Assembly: GCA_963666945.2 (NCBI GenBank)
Contig: CAXXRT010000042.1
Span: 1 to 59,335, forward strand
Reading direction: 5' to 3'
DNA length: 59,335 nucleotides
Source of the DNA: G963666945 sp963666945
Lineage (GTDB): Bacteria; Bacteroidota; Bacteroidia; Bacteroidales; Marinifilaceae
Shown here: in pieces, positions 52,700 to 59,335 of the stretch
How the letters are laid out: each line of letters opens with the position of its first letter
Position numbering within the stretch: position 1 is the first letter of the stretch
Notes under the pieces: generated by a model
Seen by the model: only the letters and a program-made list of their open reading frames with translations
The model's database searches: none
Told to the model about the DNA's origin: nothing
Translations under genes and position numbers: made by a program

Positions 52700-53641
52700 A
52701 TGCTAATCAAAGATTTTAACGCAAAAGTTGCTGATTTTTTAACCTCCCCTTTATTTATCAATCGTCAGGGACTTGATTCTTTTCTTCTATATTCCCAGTT
52801 GTTGATGCAAAGATTAGAGGAAGGGGGGGACTTTAGTTACAAGGAAGAAACTCAAAGTATGCTTGAAGGGTTGAATCCTGTTTCAGATTCAATTAAACTA
52901 ACCAATTCATTTAATGAGGTAGATCTTCCGGATAACAGTATTGCCTTTCATAGAATAGAAGGGCCAATATTCGCAGACTACGACAGATGGGGTTGGTTTT
53001 TTTCAACCAATCAGTTTATTGATGATCTTATTTCTGCCGATAATAATCCAAAGATAGTTGCTCATTTCCTATATACTTATACTGGAGGAGGAGAGGCTTA
53101 TTACCTGGATAAAGCTTCAGAGGTTCTTAATAATCTTAAAAAACCAGTTATTGGTTTTACCTATAAATACAATTGTTCTGCAGGTTATCACTTTACTTGT
53201 CATGCTGATAAATTGTATGCGCCAACCAATTTTGATACGATTGGATGTATTGGAACAATGGCAGCATGGGTTGATATTATTCCTTACTGGGAGAAGCTTG
53301 GGGTGAAGTATCACGAGTATTATGCTGATCAGAGTACACGAAAAAACAAAAAGATGCGTGATGCCAGGGACGGCAAGCCGGATGACTTTATAAAAATGGA
53401 TCTAAATCCGATGTGTCAGTCATTTATTGACACTGTTCTCGCAGCACGGCCACAATTAGCCAAAGCACCTAAAGAAGTTCTTGAGGGTGAAGATTATTAC
53501 ACACCTCAGGCAATAGAATATGGCCTTATCGATGGCATTAAGTCATTCGAGGAAGCACTACAAGAATGTTACTCATTAGGTTTAAAACATGCCGATGAAG
53601 TAAATAAACAATCAACTGCACTTAATCTATTAAATTCATAA
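52700..53641 (+). CDS. S49-type prophage head maturation protease
   Basis: A 313-residue member of the SppA/S49 ClpP-fold peptidases. V-A-H-F-L-Y-T-Y-T-G-G-G is the oxyanion strand, Y-N-C-S-A-G-Y-H-F-T-C-H-A-D-K-L-Y-A holds the nucleophile Ser at about residue 171, and G-C-I-G-T-M-A-A follows. A Lys-rich loop (R-K-N-K-K-M-R-D) probably supplies the general base, as in other S49 enzymes. It lies two bases before the capsid gene, the normal place of a capsid-processing protease. Confidence 0.82.
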   Translation: MLIKDFNAKVADFLTSPLFINRQGLDSFLLYSQLLMQRLEEGGDFSYKEETQSMLEGLNPVSDSIKLTNSFNEVDLPDNSIAFHRIEGPIFADYDRWGWFFSTNQFIDDLISADNNPKIVAHFLYTYTGGGEAYYLDKASEVLNNLKKPVIGFTYKYNCSAGYHFTCHADKLYAPTNFDTIGCIGTMAAWVDIIPYWEKLGVKYHEYYADQSTRKNKKMRDARDGKPDDFIKMDLNPMCQSFIDTVLAARPQLAKAPKEVLEGEDYYTPQAIEYGLIDGIKSFEEALQECYSLGLKHADEVNKQSTALNLLNS

Positions 53642-53643
53642 CT

Positions 53644-55656
53644 ATGTTTAAGACTAAATTTAATAAAGTTTTACAGGAGCTTAATTTAGCACAGAAAGCT
53701 GCTGATGGTAAGCTAACCAAAGGTGATTGGAAAAAGATCGCTGCAAAATATCAAGAGTTACACGGTACAGATATGTATTCCGATCTTGATTCAGAAGACG
53801 ACGATGATAGGGCCGCAGAACATGACAGGGCTCTAAGTATTTTAACCTCAGCTGAAACTACTACTGAAGGAGGAGAAGGTTCTGAAGGTAGTGAAGAAAC
53901 TGGAGAAGAAGGTGATGGTGCCGGATCTGATCAGGGGCTTGCTACTAGAGTTGGAAGTCTTGTTGAACAAAACAGACAACTAAGTAATCAATTGAATACT
54001 ATTACAGGTCAGCTGAGACATGATAATCCTGGAACAATTGATAGCCCGGTTAATGCTTTCGGTCGTACACATACCGAATCTCATGCTTTCGGAGTGCCTC
54101 ACGATATGTTTTCAACAGAGAAGAGATGGAATAAGATTTCCGTAAATCCTGCTCATGCTTCTTTATCAGCTCCAACAGAGGAAGATGGTAAGAACTTTAG
54201 AAGTGCTGTTCGCAGTTTTGGTTCTAAGGTCGCAGAAAGAATGCAGGCATTGCATCAGGCAGGCTTATTAAATAAAGAAGCTATATCTTCAGGGCTTACT
54301 GTCGATTTTGGTGATCTTGCTAATGCAGGATTAGGAGAGCAGTATGTTATTAGAAGAGTTGATGCTCTTATTTCCAGAATAGTTGCGTTACCTACTGTTT
54401 ACGATCTATTCCCAAGGCAGTTTGGCGTTCAGGATAGAGAGTTGATGACCAATGCTTTCTACGGAGAATTTTCTCAAGCTTATCAGGAAGGTGAAGTTTG
54501 GAAAGGTGATGTAGAGATAAAACCTGAAACTGGTCACGTAGATGACGCAATGTTTAAAACATTGTTTAAATCCATGAAGTGGATCGAGCGTCAATATATA
54601 GGCTATCTAAATAAAGAAGGTTCTGATCCAGTAAAATGGAGTATGATCGAGTGGATGGTTCTTGATATTGCTAAAGTATTAATGAACGAGCAGTATAAAC
54701 GTAAGATTAAAGGAATCTTCGTTAAGCCTGAAAGCGGTGTTCCTGGACATTTTCTATTTGCAGGGACAGGTGTAATTTACACGTTAATTCGCTATTATCA
54801 CGAAAATAAATTACTTCCATTGTCAGATCTTACTTATGCTACATATGACAATACTGCCTCAGTATTTGTTGAAGCATCTCAGGCATTTGTTGAGGATGTA
54901 AGGGAAATGGTTGGGGAACTTGATGGATACGCTTTGTATCTTAATAAGAATCACAAGCAGTGGTATAAATCAGGATTAAGAAAACTGTTTGGTAAGGATA
55001 ATGATTTTGAAGGACCTGATGGAATGATGGTACCTGATACTGATATTCCTATTAAGTGGGTTCCTAACATGGGACAGGAGAAGCTGATGTTTATGCAAAA
55101 ACCAGGAAACATCAAATCTCTTGAATATCTTCCTGGAGAAATGCTTGCCATTAAGTTCCAACAGGACATGGAAAATGTAAAGTCATGGTCAACATGGAAA
55201 GAGGGAACTGCAGCTGAGTTTGTAGGAAAACAGTTTAATAATGCTGATGCATTGCTTGAAAATAATGGAGAGCTTCAGGAAGTATTCATCAATAAACCAT
55301 TAACTGAATTAGCTAAGGATGCTGCAACAATTGATGGATCCAAGGACTATTGGTTTGGAACTATAGCTAATACAGATCCAGGAGAAGGTGATAATGTTAA
55401 TATCACAGATATTACTAATCCTAAGTCGGGTGTCGCATATATTGTTGAATGTGGTTCTGCTGATCATCCTCAGACAATCAAGAAACTTGGTAAGTTTGAT
55501 ACTATCTTAGAGGATTACGTTCCTGTAAAAGTTGGTGATTACCTAATGGTTATCTTCGACAAAGCAAACACTAAGTTCAAAGAGCTTGAAAGATGTGTTA
55601 ACGGTGTTAGAACTATTAACGCTGCATTACAACCTAATATACCAGGTGCTCGATAG
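53644..55656 (+). CDS. Major capsid protein with scaffold-like N-terminus
   Basis: A 670-residue protein. Residues 1-125 are helical and very acidic (a D-D-D-D run near 52, then a Glu/Gly-rich stretch 73-97 and a coiled coil L-V-E-Q-N-R-Q-L-S-N-Q-L-N), resembling the delta or scaffold domain of HK97-like capsids. The remainder (about 140-670) is a mixed fold with long strands and would be the shell protein. The protease gene directly before would remove the N-terminal part. Its size is large for a capsid protein. A terminator follows. Assignment rests on position, size and N-terminal composition. Confidence 0.7.
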   Translation: MFKTKFNKVLQELNLAQKAADGKLTKGDWKKIAAKYQELHGTDMYSDLDSEDDDDRAAEHDRALSILTSAETTTEGGEGSEGSEETGEEGDGAGSDQGLATRVGSLVEQNRQLSNQLNTITGQLRHDNPGTIDSPVNAFGRTHTESHAFGVPHDMFSTEKRWNKISVNPAHASLSAPTEEDGKNFRSAVRSFGSKVAERMQALHQAGLLNKEAISSGLTVDFGDLANAGLGEQYVIRRVDALISRIVALPTVYDLFPRQFGVQDRELMTNAFYGEFSQAYQEGEVWKGDVEIKPETGHVDDAMFKTLFKSMKWIERQYIGYLNKEGSDPVKWSMIEWMVLDIAKVLMNEQYKRKIKGIFVKPESGVPGHFLFAGTGVIYTLIRYYHENKLLPLSDLTYATYDNTASVFVEASQAFVEDVREMVGELDGYALYLNKNHKQWYKSGLRKLFGKDNDFEGPDGMMVPDTDIPIKWVPNMGQEKLMFMQKPGNIKSLEYLPGEMLAIKFQQDMENVKSWSTWKEGTAAEFVGKQFNNADALLENNGELQEVFINKPLTELAKDAATIDGSKDYWFGTIANTDPGEGDNVNITDITNPKSGVAYIVECGSADHPQTIKKLGKFDTILEDYVPVKVGDYLMVIFDKANTKFKELERCVNGVRTINAALQPNIPGAR

Positions 55657-55671
55657 AGCTGTTTTTATCAG

Positions 55672-55705
55672 ATATCCGGTTCCTGTATGTGAGCCGGATA
55701 TTTTC
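55672..55705 (+). terminator. Terminator after the capsid gene
   Basis: ATATCCGG (55672-55679) pairs with CCGGATAT (55694-55701), followed by TTTT. Partial termination here would favour capsid over downstream products. Confidence 0.85.
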
Positions 55706-55742
55706 TACCAAATTGAATATTAATACTCATAAATAAATTATC

Positions 55743-56747
55743 ATGAACGCAAAACAGATTTTATATTCTATAAAGAAAGTTCATAAGGCGAAGATGAGAA
55801 TGCTGTTTCGCCTTTATATGTTTATAGCAGTGTGTTTCCTGGCGGAAACTATTGCTTTTGCTTCTGTAAATCCTGAGAAGGAAAATATTGAGATAGCAAC
55901 CGGGTCCGGTGTAACTATGGCTGTAACTATGGCTGCTATTGGTAATTTTGATGAAGTTTCAGATAGAGAAACGGCATCGAATCAGATCTCAGCTCGTGTA
56001 TATCTTGTTGAAATATCTCAGTTAAATATATCGAATCCCTGGGCTTATAATTCAGCTACATTTACAGTGACATCCTTAAGTATGAAGCCAGGAGAATATA
56101 TGCATTACTTTACGGCCATAGATGATACCCTGGATGATCTCAGTGCTGGAGAGAAAGGTGAAATATCATTTGAAAATACAAATACATTCTCATTTATAAT
56201 GGGTGGCAATAAAACTAAGTTGCGTCAGTTTATGGAGGAGAAAGCCGGGGGAAGATTTCTTGTTATATATGAAGAGGTATTGAGTGATAGTAAAATTATT
56301 CTGGGAAGTCCGAAAAAACCAATGATACTCAAGAAATTTGAGCGTAAGAACGGTAAGGAAGGTAAATATGTCACATTTACATTCGAAAACAAATCGTTCG
56401 ATCAGCCTAAGAATTTCACTGGTAATATTGTGACAGAGGATCCGGCAACATTGATTGTAGATTCAACAATTCTTGCAATTAGTTCAAAAGATCGGTATAA
56501 TACTGCTGCAAATACAGCACCAACAACATTAGCCACTGTTTCCGGATTGGCAGAAGCCGATTGGGGCCGTGTAATTGATATAATTGGTGTAGGAGGAGAT
56601 GATCCTACTAAGATCGCTGAAAGTTCCGTATTCGTGCTTATAAATGGTCAGGAATGGACTGGTAATGCAGGTTCACGTATATCATTCAAGATTTTAGATT
56701 CTAATACTCTTGTCGAGGTTGAAGGAAGTAGATCTCAGACTGCATAG
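55743..56747 (+). CDS. Structural-module protein with a signal-peptide-like N-terminus
   Basis: A 334-residue protein. Residues 1-20 are basic, 21-40 are hydrophobic (L-F-R-L-Y-M-F-I-A-V-C-F-L-A-E-T-I) and end in A-F-A-S, which resembles a signal peptidase site. The remainder is beta-rich (F-T-F-E-N-K-S-F-D-Q-P-K-N-F-T-G-N and similar). By position it should be a virion protein, perhaps a tail-tube or decoration protein, yet the N-terminus suggests export or membrane insertion. The first downstream Met that would avoid the hydrophobic part is about codon 59. Flanked by two terminators, so highly expressed as a single unit. Confidence 0.55.
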   Translation: MNAKQILYSIKKVHKAKMRMLFRLYMFIAVCFLAETIAFASVNPEKENIEIATGSGVTMAVTMAAIGNFDEVSDRETASNQISARVYLVEISQLNISNPWAYNSATFTVTSLSMKPGEYMHYFTAIDDTLDDLSAGEKGEISFENTNTFSFIMGGNKTKLRQFMEEKAGGRFLVIYEEVLSDSKIILGSPKKPMILKKFERKNGKEGKYVTFTFENKSFDQPKNFTGNIVTEDPATLIVDSTILAISSKDRYNTAANTAPTTLATVSGLAEADWGRVIDIIGVGGDDPTKIAESSVFVLINGQEWTGNAGSRISFKILDSNTLVEVEGSRSQTA

Positions 56748-56775
56748 ATGTTTTTTTTCATAAGTTGTTTTAGGG

Positions 56776-56815
56776 AAAGGAGCTGCCTTATACGGTAGCT
56801 CCTTTGTCTTTTTTC
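56776..56815 (+). terminator. Terminator after the 334-residue gene
   Basis: AAAGGAGCTGCC (56776-56787) pairs with GGTAGCTCCTTT (56794-56805, one G-T), followed by a T-rich tract. Confidence 0.9.
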
Positions 56816-56858
56816 AGCATTGCAATGCAAAATATATTAGCATAAAAATATTTTAACG

Positions 56859-57344
56859 ATGGACTTTAGATCAAAAATTAAGGCAAGAAATGCATTGCAA
56901 GATGCTAAATTTCTAGAGCACGACAGGCTGTTATTGAAACAGTTCTCTTCTTCCTCTCCTGCATTATCTATATTGGGAGATAGTGAAAAACAGCAAAAAG
57001 AAATTCTCTGGGCACTGTTAGATATTACTCCTGTTAGTAAAATATTACAAAACAGAGGTCAGGAAATTATTGTTGAGGAAAAACCTGATAGAGTATCCGC
57101 ACTTGTTTCTTCTATTCAACTGTCTCCTAATCCTGCTCCAGTAGCTGCTGAACCATTAAAAAAAAAGTTCAGACTAAACCTAGACTTACTAAAGAGGAAG
57201 AATATAAAAATATTGCATGGGAAAACTTATCTGATCCAGAAGTGCAAAAGGCTTTGGTCATATTTAATGACAGAATTAACTGTTTTCGCAAGATTAAGAA
57301 ATTGGATACAGAGATTGATAACGCGCCAACCAAAAATAAAGTAA
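56859..57344 (+). CDS. Late prophage protein, short (zero-frame) product
   Basis: A 161-residue zero-frame product. Residues 1-103 look genuine (M-D-F-R-S-K-I-K-A-R-N, then S-I-L-G-D-S-E-K-Q-Q-K-E-I-L-W, and a Pro-rich linker). At A AAA AAG (57161-57167) the authentic coding signal passes to the -1 frame (next entry), while the zero frame stays open by chance for 58 basic residues. If frameshifting is programmed, both a short and a fused product exist; otherwise the short version is an artefact of an indel. No family is recognised. Confidence 0.5.
   Translation: MDFRSKIKARNALQDAKFLEHDRLLLKQFSSSSPALSILGDSEKQQKEILWALLDITPVSKILQNRGQEIIVEEKPDRVSALVSSIQLSPNPAPVAAEPLKKKFRLNLDLLKRKNIKILHGKTYLIQKCKRLWSYLMTELTVFARLRNWIQRLITRQPKIK
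57161..57167 (+). promoter_or_regulatory. Slippery heptamer A AAA AAG (possible -1 frameshift site)
   Basis: In the zero frame the codons are TTA AAA AAA AAG; a slip back by one base after AAG continues as GTT CAG ACT, which joins the well-formed frame ending at 57673. A AAA AAG is the best bacterial -1 slippery sequence (as in dnaX). A strong downstream hairpin is not visible. Confidence 0.45.
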
Positions 57345-57673
57345 TAGAACTAGCAGAATTACGAGATAGGAATATAATCTGTTTCCGTGAGCTTGAGAGT
57401 TATAACAGTACCGGCAAGTTTTTATATAAACATCCGCTAATTAAGCAATTCTCATTGCGCCAAGAGTTATTAACAATGTTAAAACAGAATCCGGAATTGT
57501 TTCTTGAGGAATATAGTAAATGTGAAGGCAATGTATCCAGGTATAAGAGTTATTTGAATAAGACGAAGATATCTGAAGAGCAAAAAGTAAAATGGAAAAT
57601 CAATCTGGATAAGCATGTAAAGAAACAAAAGCTAATGAGAGAGTTGATAAAGGAATTGAATACTCCAGAATAG
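57167..57673 (+). CDS. Continuation of the late protein in the -1 frame
   Basis: The -1 frame from 57167 encodes 168 residues: V-Q-T-K-P-R-L-T-K-E-E-Y-K-N-I-A-W-E-N-L, then I-K-K-L-D-T-E-I-D-N and a long charged helical region ending K-E-L-N-T-P-E. An internal ATG at 57242 exists, but the coding character begins before it, which favours fusion with the upstream frame (about 271 residues in all). No family is recognised. Confidence 0.5.
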   Translation, partial: VQTKPRLTKEEEYKNIAWENLSDPEVQKALVIFNDRINCFRKIKKLDTEIDNAPTKNKVIELAELRDRNIICFRELESYNSTGKFLYKHPLIKQFSLRQELLTMLKQNPELFLEEYSKCEGNVSRYKSYLNKTKISEEQKVKWKINLDKHVKKQKLMRELIKELNTPE

Positions 57674-57714
57674 TTGTCTTTTCAAGACATTTCCATATAA
57701 AATAAATTTGTTAT

Positions 57715-58023
57715 ATGAGCATTACAGAGGAACAATTAAACAAGATTAGAATGTATGGGATGTTGAAATATACACCTCAGAGAATTGCTATTCTGCTTGG
57801 GTTTAATTGGGATGAAAGGAATTCCTTTTTGAAAATGTTCTTAGAACCTGATAATTCGGTTTATCATTATTATCAACGAGGGATTGCGGAAGGTGATTGT
57901 AATATTGACATTGCGCTTACAAAGGTTGCAGAGAGTGGAGATGTAGATGCGATTGAACGATTAAATATAGTCCAGGCAGAGAGACAACTGGATGAAATGA
58001 TTAATGACCTGTTAGGAATATGA
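57715..58023 (+). CDS. Small prophage protein, possibly packaging-related
   Basis: A 102-residue protein with T-P-Q-R-I-A-I-L-L-G-F as a possible helix-turn-helix start and A-L-T-K-V-A-E-S-G-D-V-D-A-I-E-R-L as a helical C-terminal part. Position before the next protein and the large terminase suggests a packaging or small-terminase-like role, but no motif confirms it. Its stop overlaps the next ATG by four bases. Confidence 0.5.
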   Translation: MSITEEQLNKIRMYGMLKYTPQRIAILLGFNWDERNSFLKMFLEPDNSVYHYYQRGIAEGDCNIDIALTKVAESGDVDAIERLNIVQAERQLDEMINDLLGI

Positions 58024-58639
58024 ATTATCTTGAGACACTTGAAAAATTACCTGTTGATATTATTGCGAATTTTCGCAAAACGGGGAGAACTTCTGCTATT
58101 TCTCCGGATCTACAGCAATACATAAGAGAGATTTCTTCTGCTCTTGAGATCTCAAGGTATGAATTTTCTGTTACCAGGGCAGCTGAGAAATTAATGTTGC
58201 GTTATCCAGATCTTAGTCTGTCAACAGCCAAAAGTCGGTATTACGATGCTATCAATTTTTTCCATGTAGATAATAATGTTTCTAACGAAGCCTGGGATGA
58301 CAGGTATGCGGATTGGTTTGATGATTTTGCATCTATATGTGTGCGCGCAAAAAAATTTGAGACTGGCTATAAAGCAAAGACAAAAGCACATAATATAAGA
58401 ACAAGTAAAGAGGCTAGACTGAAACCAGAGGATTTTCAGGCACCAGTATTTATTGTGTCTCCTAAGATGAAACCTGATGATTTTGGATTTGAAAAGAAAG
58501 TCTGCATAAAATTGCTACTAAATATCAGGATGGAAGATATAGTCAAATGATTGATGGTCTTCCTGTTTCAGATACGGAAAAGGAAAGATTAAAGAGAGAT
58601 GCAAATATTGAGGATGTAGAATGTGAGGAGGTTGAATAA
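58020..58639 (+). CDS. Prophage protein before the terminase, one frameshift near the end
   Basis: The zero frame gives 176 residues ending at 58550, but from about 58497 the better frame reads S-L-H-K-I-A-T-K-Y-Q-D-G-R-Y-S-Q-M-I-D-G and ends at the TAA overlapping the terminase ATG (TAATG, 58637-58641). One missing A in the AAA run 58497-58499 would join them, giving about 206 residues. The N-terminal 90 residues are helical with S-T-A-K-S-R-Y-Y-D-A-I-N. The final L-P-V-S-D-T-E-K-E-R-L-K-R-D is regular. It is possibly a small terminase subunit, by position. Confidence 0.55.
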
Positions 58640-59335
58640 TGGGATATATTGATTTAGATTTACTCGAGCAAAACGCTGAACAGCATAAAGTGGCTGAGCA
58701 AATGTATATGAACATGGCTCAGATTCTTACAAACCTTATTGATCCTAATAAGCTTATTGCAGAGGTTGGTCGTGCCGGAGGTAAAACAGAAGGTATATTT
58801 GGACCAAGGGTTTTAAGGGTATCTTATTCGATGCCTGGAGAGATATCTTTCCTATGTCATTCCACCTATGTAGCATTACTTACAATTATTGTTCCTAACC
58901 TTGTATCATTCTTTAAGTCTCCAAGGGGAGATAATATGAAACCTTTACTGGAGGAAGGTAAAGACTACATATTGGGTCAAAAGAAATTACCTAACCATTT
59001 TGCCAAACCAAGATATCCGATAGTTAACCCTAAGCATAGCCTTGTGTTTTCTGATGGCCATGTGTTGCAATGCGTGGCAACAGATTTACCAGATAGTATT
59101 GCAGGGGCTAGTGGTGTTCATGCTTTTATTGAGGAGATGAAACACAATAAGGGAGAAAAACTCAGATCAAGAATTTTCCCTGCGTTACGTTCTAATAATC
59201 CTTTTTCAAGAAAGTCTCCGTATTATCAGGGATTAACAGGGATCTCGGATACAGCTCGGGTAGATCTTGGAGAGAGTGATTGGTTCTTAGAATATGAAAA
59301 ACTTGTAGATAAGCAACTAATATCGGAGATGGTAA
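58639..59335 (+). CDS. Large terminase subunit, N-terminal part
   Basis: About 232 residues of the packaging ATPase are visible; the gene continues past the window. Walker A is E-V-G-R-A-G-G-K-T-E-G at about 42-52. Walker B is H-A-F-I-E-E-M near residue 161-167, with an S-I-A-G-A-S-G-V-H loop before it, as is usual in terminases. The start ATG 58639 overlaps the previous stop. This enzyme threads DNA into the prohead. In most phages it precedes the capsid genes; here it follows them. Confidence 0.82.
   Translation, partial: MGYIDLDLLEQNAEQHKVAEQMYMNMAQILTNLIDPNKLIAEVGRAGGKTEGIFGPRVLRVSYSMPGEISFLCHSTYVALLTIIVPNLVSFFKSPRGDNMKPLLEEGKDYILGQKKLPNHFAKPRYPIVNPKHSLVFSDGHVLQCVATDLPDSIAGASGVHAFIEEMKHNKGEKLRSRIFPALRSNNPFSRKSPYYQGLTGISDTARVDLGESDWFLEYEKLVDKQLISEMV

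Larger units (their letters stand above)
40149..59335 (+). mobile_element. Prophage, left part (right end outside the window)
   Basis: From here to the right edge the gene content is that of a tailed phage: divergent repressor and early genes, primase-helicase, many tiny overlapping genes, then protease, capsid and large terminase. Gene spacing is tight and good Shine-Dalgarno sequences are frequent, unlike the host part. The left boundary is placed at the minus-strand terminator; the true attachment point lies between 40008 and 40510 and cannot be fixed without the right end. No integrase, transposase or excisionase is visible, so the integration mechanism is unknown. Genes appear intact except possible indels near 57160 and 58497, so it could be active. 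Confidence 0.88.

Noticed and set aside
57242..57673. An independent gene beginning at ATG 57242
   Set aside because: The -1 frame already has regular coding character from 57167, before this ATG, so fusion to the upstream frame is more plausible.
41033..59335. A Mu-like transposable phage
   Set aside because: No MuA-type transposase or MuB ATPase is seen; the early region has a primase-helicase instead.

Overview
This is an AT-rich chromosomal segment of a Bacteroidota bacterium, most likely order Bacteroidales. Evidence is the SusC/SusD pair with DUF4843 and PKD-like lipoproteins, the DUF3822-rsmD, DUF4293 and DUF3467 families, promoters of the Bacteroidota type (TTG, 19-20 bp, TAnnTTTG) and generally weak Shine-Dalgarno sequences in the host part. 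I cannot name a genus.

Layout. 1-5.2 kb is the tail of a nutrient-uptake operon: end of a SusC-type porin, SusD lipoprotein, DUF4843 lipoprotein, PKD-like lipoprotein, terminator. 5.3-7.8 kb holds a secreted FG-GAP/VCBS repeat protein interrupted by an in-frame UGA, a secreted isochorismatase-fold protein without the catalytic cysteine, and a flavodoxin-domain protein. 7.8-22.3 kb is mostly minus-strand housekeeping: menA, three identical tRNA-Asp genes, rsmD, a DUF3822 gene, two heavily frameshifted genes (a small conserved anchored protein and a RecD-like helicase on plus), a phospho-sugar mutase, rplS, a C69 dipeptidase, DUF4293, a prohibitin homologue, a nucleoside phosphorylase, rny, a probable 6S RNA, zapA and a small coiled-coil protein. 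22.4-26.8 kb carries an M23 peptidase, a flavin reductase, a TPR protein, rpsU, a XerC-type recombinase and a hibernation factor. 27.0-39.5 kb is the classic tuf, tRNA-Trp, secE, nusG, rplK, rplA, rplJ, rplL, rpoB, rpoC block, followed by a DUF3467 gene.

From about 40.15 kb to the right edge lies a prophage, cut by the window. It begins with an immunity region: a minus-strand repressor with a structured 3' transcript, twin operator-like repeats and a small HTH protein. Then come a LuxR-type regulator, a primase-helicase, and a long ladder of small early genes including a DUF2829/Tad2-like protein. A cassette lies between two perfect 97-bp repeats. Late genes follow: S49-type protease, capsid protein with a scaffold-like N-terminus, an exported-looking structural protein, a gene pair joined by an A AAA AAG slippery site, two small proteins and the start of the large terminase. 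No integrase or transposase is in the visible part.

Three signals deserve attention: (1) the in-frame UGA followed by a SECIS-like hairpin at 5594-5625, suggesting an undescribed selenoprotein of the FG-GAP family; (2) a structured minus-strand RNA at 40150-40360 with a 15-nt perfect complement to the first codons of the prophage LuxR-type regulator, suggesting an antisense-RNA immunity circuit; (3) a possible programmed -1 frameshift at 57161-57167. Caution: nusG, rpoC and the mutase each carry one apparent single-base insertion and 10.6-11.7 kb carries about fifteen, so the assembly contains indel errors and any frame-dependent claim should be checked against reads.
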